NCBI GenBank assembly: GCA_002368175.1
Contig: AP018172.1
Coordinates: forward strand, 1,300,001-1,364,000
Length of the DNA stretch: 64,000 nt
Direction of reading: 5' to 3'
Origin: Calothrix sp. NIES-2098
Lineage (GTDB): Bacteria; Cyanobacteriota; Cyanobacteriia; Cyanobacteriales; Nostocaceae
The notes under the pieces were generated by a model. That model saw only the letters and a program-made list of their open reading frames with translations, did no database searches and was not told the DNA's origin. The translations under genes were made by a program, and so were the position numbers. Below, piece by piece: positions 1-8,831 of the stretch. Every line of letters starts with the position of its first letter. The first letter of the stretch is position 1.

Positions 1-294
1 TAATTCTAATTGCTCTTTTGTATTTGGTGAATATACATGGGGTAAGTAATTAAAAGCTCGGATTTTTGGATAGTACTTTTGTTCATATTCTTCTATAATT
101 TGCGGAGAATTGTCTGTACATCCATTAAAAATAATAATTAATTCATCTAAAGCATTAATCCAAGTTTCAATTACCTGAGCTAGAAATTCACCTTCATTAT
201 GGACATACAGCAGACCACTAACACCATCTTGTCGGTTGTGTGACTCAAAGGATGATGGATCGATAGTTGGATGTTCAACTTGAATAACTGTCAT
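1..294 (-). CDS. Glycosyltransferase family 2-like protein, N-terminal part
   Basis: The reading frame starts at an ATG (complement of 292-294) and runs off the window edge, so only about 98 residues are visible. Near the start it reads GLLYVHNEGEFL, then LDELIIIFNGCTDNS. This is the nucleotide-sugar-binding beginning of a GT-A (family 2) glycosyltransferase, in which an N/D-G-(C/S)-T-D-N-S motif follows beta strand 2. The donor and acceptor cannot be told. It lies just downstream of, and on the same strand as, the SPINDLY-like transferase, so the two may belong to one glycosylation locus. The family is fairly sure; the substrate is unknown. Confidence 0.7.
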   Translation of the reverse strand, partial: MTVIQVEHPTIDPSSFESHNRQDGVSGLLYVHNEGEFLAQVIETWINALDELIIIFNGCTDNSPQIIEEYEQKYYPKIRAFNYLPHVYSPNTKEQLEL

Positions 295-419
295 GGCTTT
301 TAGGTTTTCAACTCATGAAAATTGATAATTGGTCATGTTAAAAGGGGAAATTATTAGTAATTCTTCCCCTTTTTTCCTGGTTTTTACAGTCGTTACAAAT
401 GAATTAATTGTTATTTCAG

Positions 420-3275
420 CTAAATTGAAACCTGCTGTTGATGAATTTTGCCTAAATTAAGTCCCGATTCTCTGTCATGGGTATTGATTTCTAGGACTTT
501 TTGATAATCAGCGATCGCCTCTTCTAAATTGCCTTCATCCAAGTTATAGTTAGTATCTGCCAAATCAGGATGTAAGGCGATCGCCTGACGATAATAAGCA
601 AGCGCCGTTTTTAAATCACCGACTTTTTGGCGGCTCATACCTAGCCTGCGGTTGAGTACAGAGTAATATAGTTGTTGTTCCACAGACAGCTTTTTTTGGG
701 CATACAGCGTGTTACCCAAATTTGCTTCGGCTTCCACACAGTTGGGCTGAATTTCTAAAGCTTTTTGATAGCAAGCTACAGCCTCGTCAAACTTACCTTG
801 TTGTTCTAAAGTGTACCCCAGGTTGTTATAAATCGGGACTGCATCTGGTCGCAAGGCGATCGCGCATTGATAAGCTACCTCTGCTGCTGTTAATTGTCCT
901 TGTGCTTGATGTAAATTGCCCAAACTGAACCATATCTTCACAGAATCAGGCTGGACTTGCGTTGCTGTACTTAAGCATTGTTCCGCAGTTTGGAGTTGTC
1001 CCATCTGCTGCGCTAACATCCCCAGTCCGTATAGTGCTTCTGCGTGTTCCGGTTGCTTTTCTAATATCTGCCGATATAGATTTTCCGCCTCAGCGAAGCG
1101 ATTAGCCCGTTGATGCTGCACCGCTAATTGGAAAATCTCCGCAATTTCTCTTTGCGCAAATCTTCTGGGTTTGTTGACTACCTGAAACAAGAAATCTTCC
1201 AACGCTCTCATAAGTTTTACGTCGTCATATAACTTATGCTTGTTCTGGGCAACTTGCTGAGAGATGTGTTGACGATATTCTGCATCTTGACCGAGACGAA
1301 CAGCTATGTTCACATATTCTTCTTTATTCGTCGCTATTGTCTCTTCTACACCCATCATTTTCAAGATTGCTAGGGTATGTCGTCCCCGCATCGAATCCCC
1401 AGGTAATGTGAGGGTGGGAATATTATGAGCGATCGCTTCTAAACTGGAATTACATCCTGACCAACCCATACTATCTAAAAAAACATCCGCCATAGCTGCT
1501 GTGCCAGCAAAAGTCGCGGCATTCAGGCGCGGCAAAAAGATGCAATAGTCTTGATAGTGGAGTCCTAATTCAGCAAAAGCACTATTTAATCGCTGACTAA
1601 AGACTTCATTGACATACTGACTTTCATGTTTAATAAATACAAACTTGCAATTTTTTAAATTCTGAGCAATTCTCGGAAAAATATCATCATGTTGAGGTAA
1701 ATATTTGTATAAAGATTGACAGCACCAGAACATAATTTCATTATCTTCAATGCCGATATCTTTTTTAGTTACCGTCTTAGGTTGAATTGCTAAAGGCGTG
1801 TAATAAATAGATAAATTTGGTAATCTAACTAATTTCTCAGTGTAATACTCTTGACCATTTTCCGGTTCCATCAAATCACTACTTAAATAGTAGTCAATTG
1901 TTGGTAGCCCACTAGTATTAGGATGTCCCCAAGACGTCATTTGAATTGGAGCCAGTTTTAAACAGCCCAACTTCATAGTTATCGGGTCCATGCCAAATTC
2001 TGGAAAAATTAGGATGTGTAATTTATCTTGTTGAATTAATTCACACCATTTTTCAAATACCAATGGCCCTTGAGTAAATTTATCAAATGCTTTGGCTGCG
2101 ATTTTCGTTTCACGATCGTGTTTTGCACCGGTGTGATATCCGAATAACTCAAATTCACTCTTATCTAGGTTTTCCACCCAACCCTTTATTGGGATTTTCC
2201 AATTGGAATGATTAGAGAAAAATCCCGAAACAAAACCAATCCGAATTTTTTCATTTACTTTTAATTTAGGAAGCTCAATCGGCTGGCTCCATTGAGGATA
2301 ACGACTTGACATAATCTGACAAATCATTTCCCCATAGATGCACTGCAAATCTCGATCGTTTAAGCCTTGATATGCTAAATAAAACGGTTGTAAAGAACCA
2401 ATAGCCGTAGCAGCATTGGCTCGTTTTTTTTGATTATCTGCTTGATATTTAGCCGCTAAATTTTGCAGTGCTTGTTGATAAAGATTTCGCTTAACTTGAA
2501 TTTCTTCAGAACTTGTATAGATAATTGGAATCTGACTCATCACTAGACCAAATTTGGCATAATCGAAGTCAGGTTTAATTTTTAACGCTTGTTTGTAAGA
2601 TGCTGCTGCTGCTTCTAATTTATTCAGTTTTTTGAAAGTGTTTGCCAAATTGTAATGAACCTGAGCAAGATATTGGTTGAGTTTTAAAGCTTGTTGATAG
2701 GATTCTACTGCTGCTTCAAATCTGCCTAGACTTTTCAGCACATTTCCTAAATTATTATGTATGATAGCCAAATTAGGCTTCAGTTTTAAAGCCTGTTGAT
2801 AAGACTTTACTGCTTTCGCTAACTGACCCTTTTGCTCCAAAATCGCTCCCAGGTTGTTGTATGCATAAGCATTGTCAGGGTTATATTTAATCGCTTGCAG
2901 ATAAGACTTTTGAGCAGCATCTACCTGTCCTTGTTGTTGCAGGACATCGCCCAAATTATAATGGGCTTCTGCTAGATCGGGTTGCAGAGCGATCGCTTGT
3001 TGGTAGTAAGTTACAGCAGTCTTTAAATCCCCTGCTTTTTTGCAAGCTATACCCAAGCGATGATTCAAAGCAGCATAATACGCTTGTTGCTCTGTTGTCA
3101 GCTTCCCTTGGCGGTGGAGAATATTGCCTAAATTGACCTCAGCTTCAGTGTATTTTGGCTGAATCTCTAAAGCTCTTTGATAGCAGGCTACAGCCTCATC
3201 CAACTTGCCTTGTTGTTGCAGAGTGTAGCCCAGGTTGTTGTATACTGCTGCTGACTGCGGTTGCAAAGTTGACAT
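420..3275 (-). CDS. TPR protein with central SPINDLY/OGT-type (GT41) glycosyltransferase domain
   Basis: This 951-aa protein has TPR arrays at both ends (about residues 10-240 and 715-945) around a Glyco_transf_41 domain (about 340-700). Diagnostic segments are IRIGFVSGFFSNHSNWK, PIQMTSWGHPNTSGLPTIDYYLSSD and DVFLDSMGWSGCNSSLEAI followed by PTLTLPGDSMRGRHT. The family transfers a sugar (GlcNAc in eukaryotic OGT, fucose in SPY) to Ser/Thr of proteins; the bacterial donors are mostly unknown. The N- and C-terminal TPR blocks are recognisable copies of each other (YNNLGYTL...QGK.DEAVACYQ.ALEIQP in both), so the catalytic domain sits between duplicated TPR arms. The neighbours are a GT2 enzyme and two Ser/Thr/Asn-rich small proteins, which are plausible but unproven substrates. 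Confidence 0.88.
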   Translation of the reverse strand: MSTLQPQSAAVYNNLGYTLQQQGKLDEAVACYQRALEIQPKYTEAEVNLGNILHRQGKLTTEQQAYYAALNHRLGIACKKAGDLKTAVTYYQQAIALQPDLAEAHYNLGDVLQQQGQVDAAQKSYLQAIKYNPDNAYAYNNLGAILEQKGQLAKAVKSYQQALKLKPNLAIIHNNLGNVLKSLGRFEAAVESYQQALKLNQYLAQVHYNLANTFKKLNKLEAAAASYKQALKIKPDFDYAKFGLVMSQIPIIYTSSEEIQVKRNLYQQALQNLAAKYQADNQKKRANAATAIGSLQPFYLAYQGLNDRDLQCIYGEMICQIMSSRYPQWSQPIELPKLKVNEKIRIGFVSGFFSNHSNWKIPIKGWVENLDKSEFELFGYHTGAKHDRETKIAAKAFDKFTQGPLVFEKWCELIQQDKLHILIFPEFGMDPITMKLGCLKLAPIQMTSWGHPNTSGLPTIDYYLSSDLMEPENGQEYYTEKLVRLPNLSIYYTPLAIQPKTVTKKDIGIEDNEIMFWCCQSLYKYLPQHDDIFPRIAQNLKNCKFVFIKHESQYVNEVFSQRLNSAFAELGLHYQDYCIFLPRLNAATFAGTAAMADVFLDSMGWSGCNSSLEAIAHNIPTLTLPGDSMRGRHTLAILKMMGVEETIATNKEEYVNIAVRLGQDAEYRQHISQQVAQNKHKLYDDVKLMRALEDFLFQVVNKPRRFAQREIAEIFQLAVQHQRANRFAEAENLYRQILEKQPEHAEALYGLGMLAQQMGQLQTAEQCLSTATQVQPDSVKIWFSLGNLHQAQGQLTAAEVAYQCAIALRPDAVPIYNNLGYTLEQQGKFDEAVACYQKALEIQPNCVEAEANLGNTLYAQKKLSVEQQLYYSVLNRRLGMSRQKVGDLKTALAYYRQAIALHPDLADTNYNLDEGNLEEAIADYQKVLEINTHDRESGLNLGKIHQQQVSI

Positions 3276-3391
3276 ATCAAATTTCTTATTTATATAGGTT
3301 TTTGATAAATTCCGGAATTTTACGGCGATCGCAATTTTTTTTGATAACTAGCTTGACATTAAAAGTAGTAGTAAGTATAATAATGGTTAAA

Positions 3392-3421
3392 TTGCCGAAA
3401 GCTAAAAAAAGCCTTCAGCAA
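3392..3421 (-). terminator. Hairpin downstream of the first 103-aa gene
   Basis: The arms 3392-3403 and 3410-3421 pair over 12 positions with G-U wobbles around a six-base A/T loop. It lies about 70 bases after the stop of the small gene ending at 3493. It could end that transcript. The U-tract is weak, so an RNA-stability hairpin is equally possible. Confidence 0.4.
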
Positions 3422-3492
3422 TTCACAAATAAGCTTGGCTTTAAAGCCACACCTACTCGCAGGGTTTCACATTCGCTGCGGGTATGTTTTTA

Positions 3493-3804
3493 TTAGTAGG
3501 TTCCAGAAACGGAGAAAGCGTTAGCAACAGAGCTGTTGTCATCGGTGTAGGTGAAACCGAAGGCTTCAGCGATGGTGTTGTTACCGTAAGCTGTAGCACT
3601 AGCTTCTGCTGTAGCTAGGTTGCCTGTGATATCGACGGTCACGGTTACATCTTTGTCGATGTTCAGATCTTCATCAATGTTAACGTCGATGTTAACGTCC
3701 TTTTCAACCTCGAAATCGCCACCGTAGGAAGGTTCGCCCCAACCAAAACCACCAACAACAGTTGCTTCAATAGCTTCCATGTAAGACAGATCGGAAATAA
3801 TCAT
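3493..3804 (-). CDS. Small protein with possible Gly-Gly leader, copy A
   Basis: 103 aa. It starts MIISDLSYMEAIEATVVGG, which resembles the leader of many cyanobacterial small secreted or RiPP-like proteins, with a possible cut after VVGG. The remainder is acidic and alternates D/V/N/I (VNIDVNIDEDLNIDKDV), then becomes rich in Ala, Ser, Thr and Asn (ATAEASATAYGNNT). There is no TM segment and no Cys, so lanthionine or disulfide maturation is unlikely. A good Shine-Dalgarno (AAGGAG) precedes the ATG. The tandem copy and adjacent glycosyltransferases suggest an exported, perhaps glycosylated peptide. No dedicated peptidase-ABC exporter is visible in the window. Function unknown. Confidence 0.75.
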   Translation of the reverse strand: MIISDLSYMEAIEATVVGGFGWGEPSYGGDFEVEKDVNIDVNIDEDLNIDKDVTVTVDITGNLATAEASATAYGNNTIAEAFGFTYTDDNSSVANAFSVSGTY

Positions 3805-3914
3805 TGAATTTCTCCTTGGTTTTTCTCGGCAATTCTGTTTGAATTTATAAGCAATCTTGGCTTTAAAGCCACACCTACTCGCAGGGTTTCACATTCACTG
3901 CGGGTATGTTTTTA

Positions 3915-4226
3915 TTAGTAGGTTCCAGAAACGGAGAAAGCGTTAGCAACAGAGCTGTAGTCATCGGTGTAGGTGAAACCGAAGGCTTCAGCTACAGTGT
4001 TGTTGCCGTAAGCTGTAGCACTAGCTTCTGCTGTAGCTAGGTTGCCTGTGATATCGAGGGTCACGGTTACATCTTTGTCGATGTTCAGATCTTCATCAAT
4101 GTTAACGTCGATGTCAACGTCCTTTTCAACCTCGAAATCGCCACCGTAGGAAGGTTCGCCCCAACCAAAACCACCAACAACAGTTGCTTCAATAGCTTCC
4201 ATGTAAGACAGATCGGAAATAATCAT
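3915..4226 (-). CDS. Small protein with possible Gly-Gly leader, copy B
   Basis: Tandem paralogue of the downstream 103-aa gene. I count four amino-acid differences (N to D in the VNIDV stretch, V to L in VTVTVD, I to V in NNTIAEA, N to Y in TDDNSS). The VVGG-type leader and ribosome binding site are identical. It is the promoter-proximal copy, with about 670 bp of non-coding DNA upstream. It probably has the same role as copy A. The conservative differences suggest that both copies are under protein-level selection. Confidence 0.75.
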   Translation of the reverse strand: MIISDLSYMEAIEATVVGGFGWGEPSYGGDFEVEKDVDIDVNIDEDLNIDKDVTVTLDITGNLATAEASATAYGNNTVAEAFGFTYTDDYSSVANAFSVSGTY

Positions 4227-4496
4227 TGAATTTCTCCTTGGTTTTTCTCAGCAACTCTGTTTGAGTTGTTGATATTAATATAGGCAATCAAATTTTGCTT
4301 GTATCGCCAAATTGGCTGAGTATCTAATGTTTCCAGCCATTTTGGCTAAGATTTTGTTTTCTCCAAAATCTAGGTTTTGGGGGGCATTACCAGTCAAAAC
4401 CTAGATATGGCGCAATAGCGTTGAGTTCGCGTCAAAACCTTCAAATGTATAGCTTACAGAAGTATCACTATGATGCTAGGGTAGCGGCAACAACAT

Positions 4497-4541
4497 AGAA
4501 GCATTGGTACTTCGATTTTGGGGGTTTTCCCTAATGCTTCT
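4497..4541 (+). other. Hairpin in the non-coding region upstream of the small-protein pair
   Basis: AGAAGCATT (4497-4505) and AATGCTTCT (4533-4541) form a perfect 9-bp stem around a loop holding a smaller GGG/CCC hairpin. T-rich DNA follows on the plus side. No plus-strand gene precedes it, so it may belong to a small RNA or to the 5' leader of the small-protein transcript. The rest of 4267-4896 holds a MITE-like element and the leuS terminator, and no ORF I believe. Confidence 0.35.
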
Positions 4542-4631
4542 AAGACTCTTTTATTACTCTAAAAAAGTAAACATCTTTGTAGCTTGTGTTGAGGCTGTGC
4601 AAAACTCAAAATTTTTCGTGCTTTGCTGAAG

Positions 4632-4726
4632 TATAGCCGTAGCCATTTTCGTTAGGACGTTAAAATGTCCTAGATGCAATGGCAACTCTTATAGTCTACG
4701 TCCTAAACTTGATGGCTATAGCTATA
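4632..4726. mobile_element. MITE-like palindromic element, 95 bp
   Basis: The ends form an imperfect inverted repeat of 15 bp (TATAGCCGTAGCCAT at 4632-4646 against ATGGCTATAGCTATA at 4712-4726). A second inverted pair (GTTAGGACGT and ACGTCCTAAAC) lies inside. A small foldable element without a gene is typical of cyanobacterial MITEs moved by a transposase in trans. I see no clear target duplication. Confidence 0.5.
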
Positions 4727-4826
4727 TCACACGGTAAACCCCAAGCTATGATTATTCTTCACTGACCTGTATGGAAACAGAATGGCAATACCTATTGATC
4801 TAACGCATCAATTTTGCTGAAACGCA

Positions 4827-4859
4827 AGATTCCCAACTTTTCTAAAAAGTTGGGAATCT
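4827..4859 (-). terminator. leuS terminator hairpin
   Basis: A perfect 15-bp inverted repeat (4827-4841 / 4845-4859) with a 3-base loop starts 38 bases after the leuS stop codon. Its inner arms are A/T-rich, as in a Rho-independent terminator. Confidence 0.7.
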
Positions 4860-4896
4860 GAATTCCTCGCAAATCCTCAAAGTATTTTTACTACTC

Positions 4897-7587
4897 TTAG
4901 CCGATCACAAAATTTACCAACTTCCCAGGCACCACAATCACCTTTTTAATTTCTTTACCCTCAATATAACGCTGGGCAACTTCTGATTCTCTGGCATATT
5001 TTTCTAAGGCAGCTTTATCAGCTTGCGATGGCACTTGAATTGCACCGCGAGTTTTGCCCATAATCTGAATTACTAAAGTAATTTCATCAGCTACCAAGGC
5101 AGCAGGATCAAACGACGGCCAAGTTTGAGTGTGGACAGAATCGCTATTACCCAATAAATGCCACAATTCATCAGCAATGTGTGGTGCAAAGGGGGCTAGT
5201 AAGACTACTAAAGTCCGAATCCCTTCAGCATAAATTGGTGAATCCTTGCAGCTAGCATCAGTCAAGGCGTTACTCAACTTCATCAATTCCGAAATAGCTG
5301 TGTTGAATTGATATTCGTCTTCCACATCTTCTGTAACTGCTTGGATAGCAGTATGAATTGCCCGTCGCAATTCTTTTTCTGGTTTACTCAAGTTTGAGAT
5401 ATCGGCTTGCTTTTGGAATACCCCAGCAGCAATATAATCTGTTACCAAGCGCCAAACCCGGTTTAAAAAGCGGAATTGTCCTTCGACATCAGCTTCATCC
5501 CATTCCAGGTCTTTTTCTGGTGGCGCTTTGAATAAGATGAACATCCGCGCTGTGTCTATACCGTATTTGCTAATTACGTCTTCTGGTGCGACACCATTAC
5601 CTTTAGATTTGGACATGGTGGCATACAAACGTTGCAACGGTTCGCCTGTTTGGGGATCGCGGGGGTTAGCTGGGTCTACTAAATGGGAAGGAATCCATTT
5701 ATCTTTACCACCCTTGTTGGGATTCATGTAAGTTAAACCCTGCACCATACCTTGAGTCAACAGACGTTGAAAAGGTTCGTCAAAGTTCAACAAGCCTCTA
5801 TCTCGCAGCACCTTAGTAAAGAATCGCGAATATAACAAATGCAAAATCGCGTGTTCAATACCACCCACATACTGATCGACTGGCATCCAGTCATTGGTTT
5901 GATGAGAATCGAACACCTGCTGTTCGTTCTTGGCATCAGTAAACCGCAAGAAATACCACGAGGAATCGATAAAGGTATCCATCGTGTCAGTTTCCCGCTT
6001 CGCTGGCGTACCGCAAGTTGGACAGGGCACATTTACCCAGCTTTCTAACTGAGTTAAAGGCGAACCACCGCGTCCGGTAAATTGGACTTCTTCTGGTAAC
6101 TCTACGGGTAAATCCTTGTCTGGAACTGGCACTATCCCACAGTTAGGGCAGTGAATCACGGGTATGGGCGCACCCCAATACCGTTGCCGTGAAATCAACC
6201 AATCTCGTAATCGATATTGCACCCGCGCTTTGCCAAAACCTTGTTGTTCGGCATATTCTACTATTGCTTGTTTGGCCTCTGTGGATGCCATGCCACTAAA
6301 AGGGCCAGAATTAATTAAAATTCCTGGTTCTGTATATGCCTCGTTGTATTCAACCTGAATGATGTTCGAGACTTCACCATCTTCATCAGGTATTGTTGCA
6401 CTTAAATCTTTATCTGCGACTGCCTCTGGTTCGACAATCACAAACTCAATCGGCAGATTATATTTATTGGCAAACTTGAAATCTCGCGCATCATGAGCAG
6501 GCACACCCATCACTGCCCCAGTACCATATTCATACAGTACATAGTCAGCGATCCAAATGGGTAGTTCTTCACCAGTAAACGGGTTAATTGCCTTACCGCC
6601 TGTGGGAATACCTCGCTTCGGTTTGTCTTCCGCAGTCCGTTCTAACTCACTTTGATTGGCAACTTCTTGAACAAAAGCTTCTACAGATGCTTGCTGTTCT
6701 TTTTTTGTAACCCGCTTTGTTAAGGGATGTTCTGGCGCTAATACTAAGTAGCTAACGCCATAAACCGTATCTGGGCGTGTAGTGTAGACGCTGATTTTTT
6801 CGTCCAAGCCAACAATAGGAAATTCCAGGTACGCACCCGTTGATTTGCCAATCCAGTTGGCCTGCATCAACTTGACACGTTCTGGCCAACCTGTCAATTT
6901 ATCTAGGTCATTGAGTAATTCTTCGGCGTAATCAGTAATCTTGAAAAACCATTGTCGTAAGAGTTTACGTTCAACTTTTGCTCCACTACGCCAGGAACGT
7001 CCTTCGTTATCAACTTGCTCGTTTGCCAATACGGTTTGATCGATGGGATCCCAGTTAACTGCGGCTTCTTTTTGGTAAGCTAAACCTGCTTGCAAAAATT
7101 GCAAGAAAATCCATTGTGTCCATTTGTAATAGTCTGGCGAGCATGTAGCTAATTCGCTATTCCAATCAATAGATAAGCCAAGACGCTGCAATTGCTGCCG
7201 CATCTGGGCAATATTTTGATAAGTCCACTTGGCTGGCGGTACACCACGGTCAATGGCGGCGTTCTCTGCTGGTAAGCCAAAAGCATCCCAACCCATTGGG
7301 TGCAATACCCGATAACCTTGCATTCGCTTGAGACGAGCGATCACATCAGTAATTGTATAATTACGAACGTGACCCATGTGTAGGCTGCCCGATGGGTAAG
7401 GGAACATGGATAAAGCGTAGAATTTTGGCTTGTTGCTATCTGTCAGTGTTTTATCTAAGCCAAGTTCTGCCCATGTTTTTTGCCATTTTTCCTCAATCGC
7501 TGCTGGGTTATAACGGGAAGAATCCACCAAAAATGCTCCTACTGCAATCTCGTCTGTGTCTGCCTCCATATTGTAGATGGTAGGCAA
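4897..7587 (-). CDS. leuS: Leucyl-tRNA synthetase
   Basis: Class Ia enzyme that charges tRNA-Leu in the cytoplasm. The HIGH motif appears in YPSGSLHMGHVRNYT, the KMSKS motif in YATMSKSKGNGV, and the CP1 editing domain in between contains TTRPDTVYG. A zinc-ribbon-like region carries paired CPNC and CPTC. At 896 aa it is slightly longer than the usual 860-870, because about 24 residues precede the conserved SRYNPAAIEEKW start. A Met at residue 7 is an alternative start. The divergent gene begins only 26 bp away from this start, which favours a shorter protein or overlapping promoters. Confidence 0.97.
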   Translation of the reverse strand: MPTIYNMEADTDEIAVGAFLVDSSRYNPAAIEEKWQKTWAELGLDKTLTDSNKPKFYALSMFPYPSGSLHMGHVRNYTITDVIARLKRMQGYRVLHPMGWDAFGLPAENAAIDRGVPPAKWTYQNIAQMRQQLQRLGLSIDWNSELATCSPDYYKWTQWIFLQFLQAGLAYQKEAAVNWDPIDQTVLANEQVDNEGRSWRSGAKVERKLLRQWFFKITDYAEELLNDLDKLTGWPERVKLMQANWIGKSTGAYLEFPIVGLDEKISVYTTRPDTVYGVSYLVLAPEHPLTKRVTKKEQQASVEAFVQEVANQSELERTAEDKPKRGIPTGGKAINPFTGEELPIWIADYVLYEYGTGAVMGVPAHDARDFKFANKYNLPIEFVIVEPEAVADKDLSATIPDEDGEVSNIIQVEYNEAYTEPGILINSGPFSGMASTEAKQAIVEYAEQQGFGKARVQYRLRDWLISRQRYWGAPIPVIHCPNCGIVPVPDKDLPVELPEEVQFTGRGGSPLTQLESWVNVPCPTCGTPAKRETDTMDTFIDSSWYFLRFTDAKNEQQVFDSHQTNDWMPVDQYVGGIEHAILHLLYSRFFTKVLRDRGLLNFDEPFQRLLTQGMVQGLTYMNPNKGGKDKWIPSHLVDPANPRDPQTGEPLQRLYATMSKSKGNGVAPEDVISKYGIDTARMFILFKAPPEKDLEWDEADVEGQFRFLNRVWRLVTDYIAAGVFQKQADISNLSKPEKELRRAIHTAIQAVTEDVEDEYQFNTAISELMKLSNALTDASCKDSPIYAEGIRTLVVLLAPFAPHIADELWHLLGNSDSVHTQTWPSFDPAALVADEITLVIQIMGKTRGAIQVPSQADKAALEKYARESEVAQRYIEGKEIKKVIVVPGKLVNFVIG

Positions 7588-7613
7588 ACAAATTCAGTTG
7601 GTTAAATTGAACT

Positions 7614-8069
7614 ATGACCGAATTAAAAATAAAATTTTCTGATAGAGTGCGTATTTTTGTCTACGGCACCCTCAAACCAGGCGAAGTTAATTATAAAAGA
7701 TATTGTGCTAGTAAAGTTCTAGATAGCAAAAGAGCTATAGCTACGGGTAAACTGTTTGCCCTGCCAATGGGTTATCCAGCCATGACACTGGAGAATAGCC
7801 AAGTCCAAGGATATTTACTCTCATTTGCCGATGTAGAAATTTTAAGTCAGCTGGATGATCTGGAAGATTACCAGCCCGATCGACATCCATCAGAAAATCT
7901 CTATAATCGTCAGCAAATAGAGATTCGCAATTTGCAAGGGCTATCCTTGGGTTTTGCTTGGGTTTACTTTATGTCGCCTGAAAGAGTCAGCCAGCTGAGA
8001 GGTATCCCTCAAGCTGATGGCTGGTGGAGTGGCTGCGGTTTAAAAGCCAGCGAAGTGTGGGATTTATGA
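7614..8069 (+). CDS. Gamma-glutamylcyclotransferase (AIG2-like) family protein
   Basis: 151 aa. The signature VRIFVYGTLKPGEVNY (YGTLxxG substrate loop) is followed by YLLSFADVEILSQLDDLEDY, where the acidic residue of the family active site is expected. Family members release 5-oxoproline from gamma-glutamyl peptides such as glutathione products, but many bacterial members are uncharacterised. It is transcribed divergently from leuS, only 26 bp from the annotated leuS start, and ends 5 bp from the convergent anti-sigma gene. Confidence 0.85.
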   Translation: MTELKIKFSDRVRIFVYGTLKPGEVNYKRYCASKVLDSKRAIATGKLFALPMGYPAMTLENSQVQGYLLSFADVEILSQLDDLEDYQPDRHPSENLYNRQQIEIRNLQGLSLGFAWVYFMSPERVSQLRGIPQADGWWSGCGLKASEVWDL

Positions 8070-8074
8070 ACAAT

Positions 8075-8695
8075 TTAGTTAAAATTCTGTTCAATCTCTC
8101 CCTGTTTAGGCTGTTGATGATGCCTTGGTTTTGTGGGAGATACCACTGCTGCTTTAGGAATTTCGATCACTGGATTATTTAAGGCAACCATCAGCGGTGA
8201 TGCAGGAACAGCAGCAGGTTCTGGCATGGTTTGTGTTGGTTCGATTCTGTTTTGCGCCAATTGCAACGTCCTGGTATCGCCACCAGGGATAATCCCGGCT
8301 AACGAGCCAATGACGCAAGCAGCAACTGCTGCACCTCCAAATGCCCAAGCTAACTGGGTACGGAGATGTAAACGTGCCATAACCTGCTGGACTGTTTTTT
8401 CTAGAGGCTGTTCGGTGGCTGGCACTGGCATAGTTTGCAAGCCTTGCCGTAGCTTTAACAATCGAGCATACAAGCACTTAACGGAGGCATCGTTTGCCAG
8501 CCATTCTTCTACTTGTCTGCGTTCGGCAGCTGTCACCTCTCCATCGAGGTAAGCACTTAATAACTCGAAGCGATCGCGCTTCACCATATCATCCATAGCA
8601 CCCGTTGATTCATTGGTATGCTTATCCATTCCATCTGCTAAATCTTGAGGAATTTGCGAGTGAGAACGGTCGTAAAACTGAGAATCAGTAGTCAT
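8075..8695 (-). CDS. Membrane-anchored anti-sigma factor
   Basis: 206 aa. The N-terminal part (about residues 40-90) reads ELLSAYLDGEVTAAERRQVEEWL, the anti-sigma helical motif of zf-HC2/RsiW-like proteins, but without a full zinc-binding HxxxCxxC set. One TM helix follows (AWAFGGAAVAACVIGSLAGI, about 120-140) and then a Pro-rich outer tail. It is downstream of, and on the same strand as, the ECF sigma gene, as is normal for a sigma/anti-sigma pair. It most likely holds that sigma factor at the membrane until an envelope signal. The 171-bp gap suggests an additional control point. Confidence 0.85.
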   Translation of the reverse strand: MTTDSQFYDRSHSQIPQDLADGMDKHTNESTGAMDDMVKRDRFELLSAYLDGEVTAAERRQVEEWLANDASVKCLYARLLKLRQGLQTMPVPATEQPLEKTVQQVMARLHLRTQLAWAFGGAAVAACVIGSLAGIIPGGDTRTLQLAQNRIEPTQTMPEPAAVPASPLMVALNNPVIEIPKAAVVSPTKPRHHQQPKQGEIEQNFN

Positions 8696-8831
8696 CTTAA
8701 CATTATTACCAATTCATACACGGGTAAAGACAGTGAATATTTTTGAGAAATTCATCAATTCTGTTCCCCATCGCGGACTATATTTAAGCTTTCTAGACAA
8801 TGATTAACTATTATTAAATAATGCTTAAATT

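Larger units (their letters stand above)
3431..4268. repeat. Tandem 422-bp duplication carrying the 103-aa gene twice
   Basis: Two direct copies (about 3431-3852 and 3853-4268) have a 422-bp period, measured between the stop codons at 3493 and 3915. They include the whole gene, its ribosome binding site (AAGGAG before the ATG) and about 60 bp of 3' flank with a GGCTTTAAAGCC palindrome. The copies are nearly identical, so the duplication is recent or homogenised by gene conversion. Confidence 0.9.

Noticed and set aside
5787..6358. ORFs antisense to leuS or in other frames
   Set aside because: Shadows of the strongly conserved leuS coding frame.
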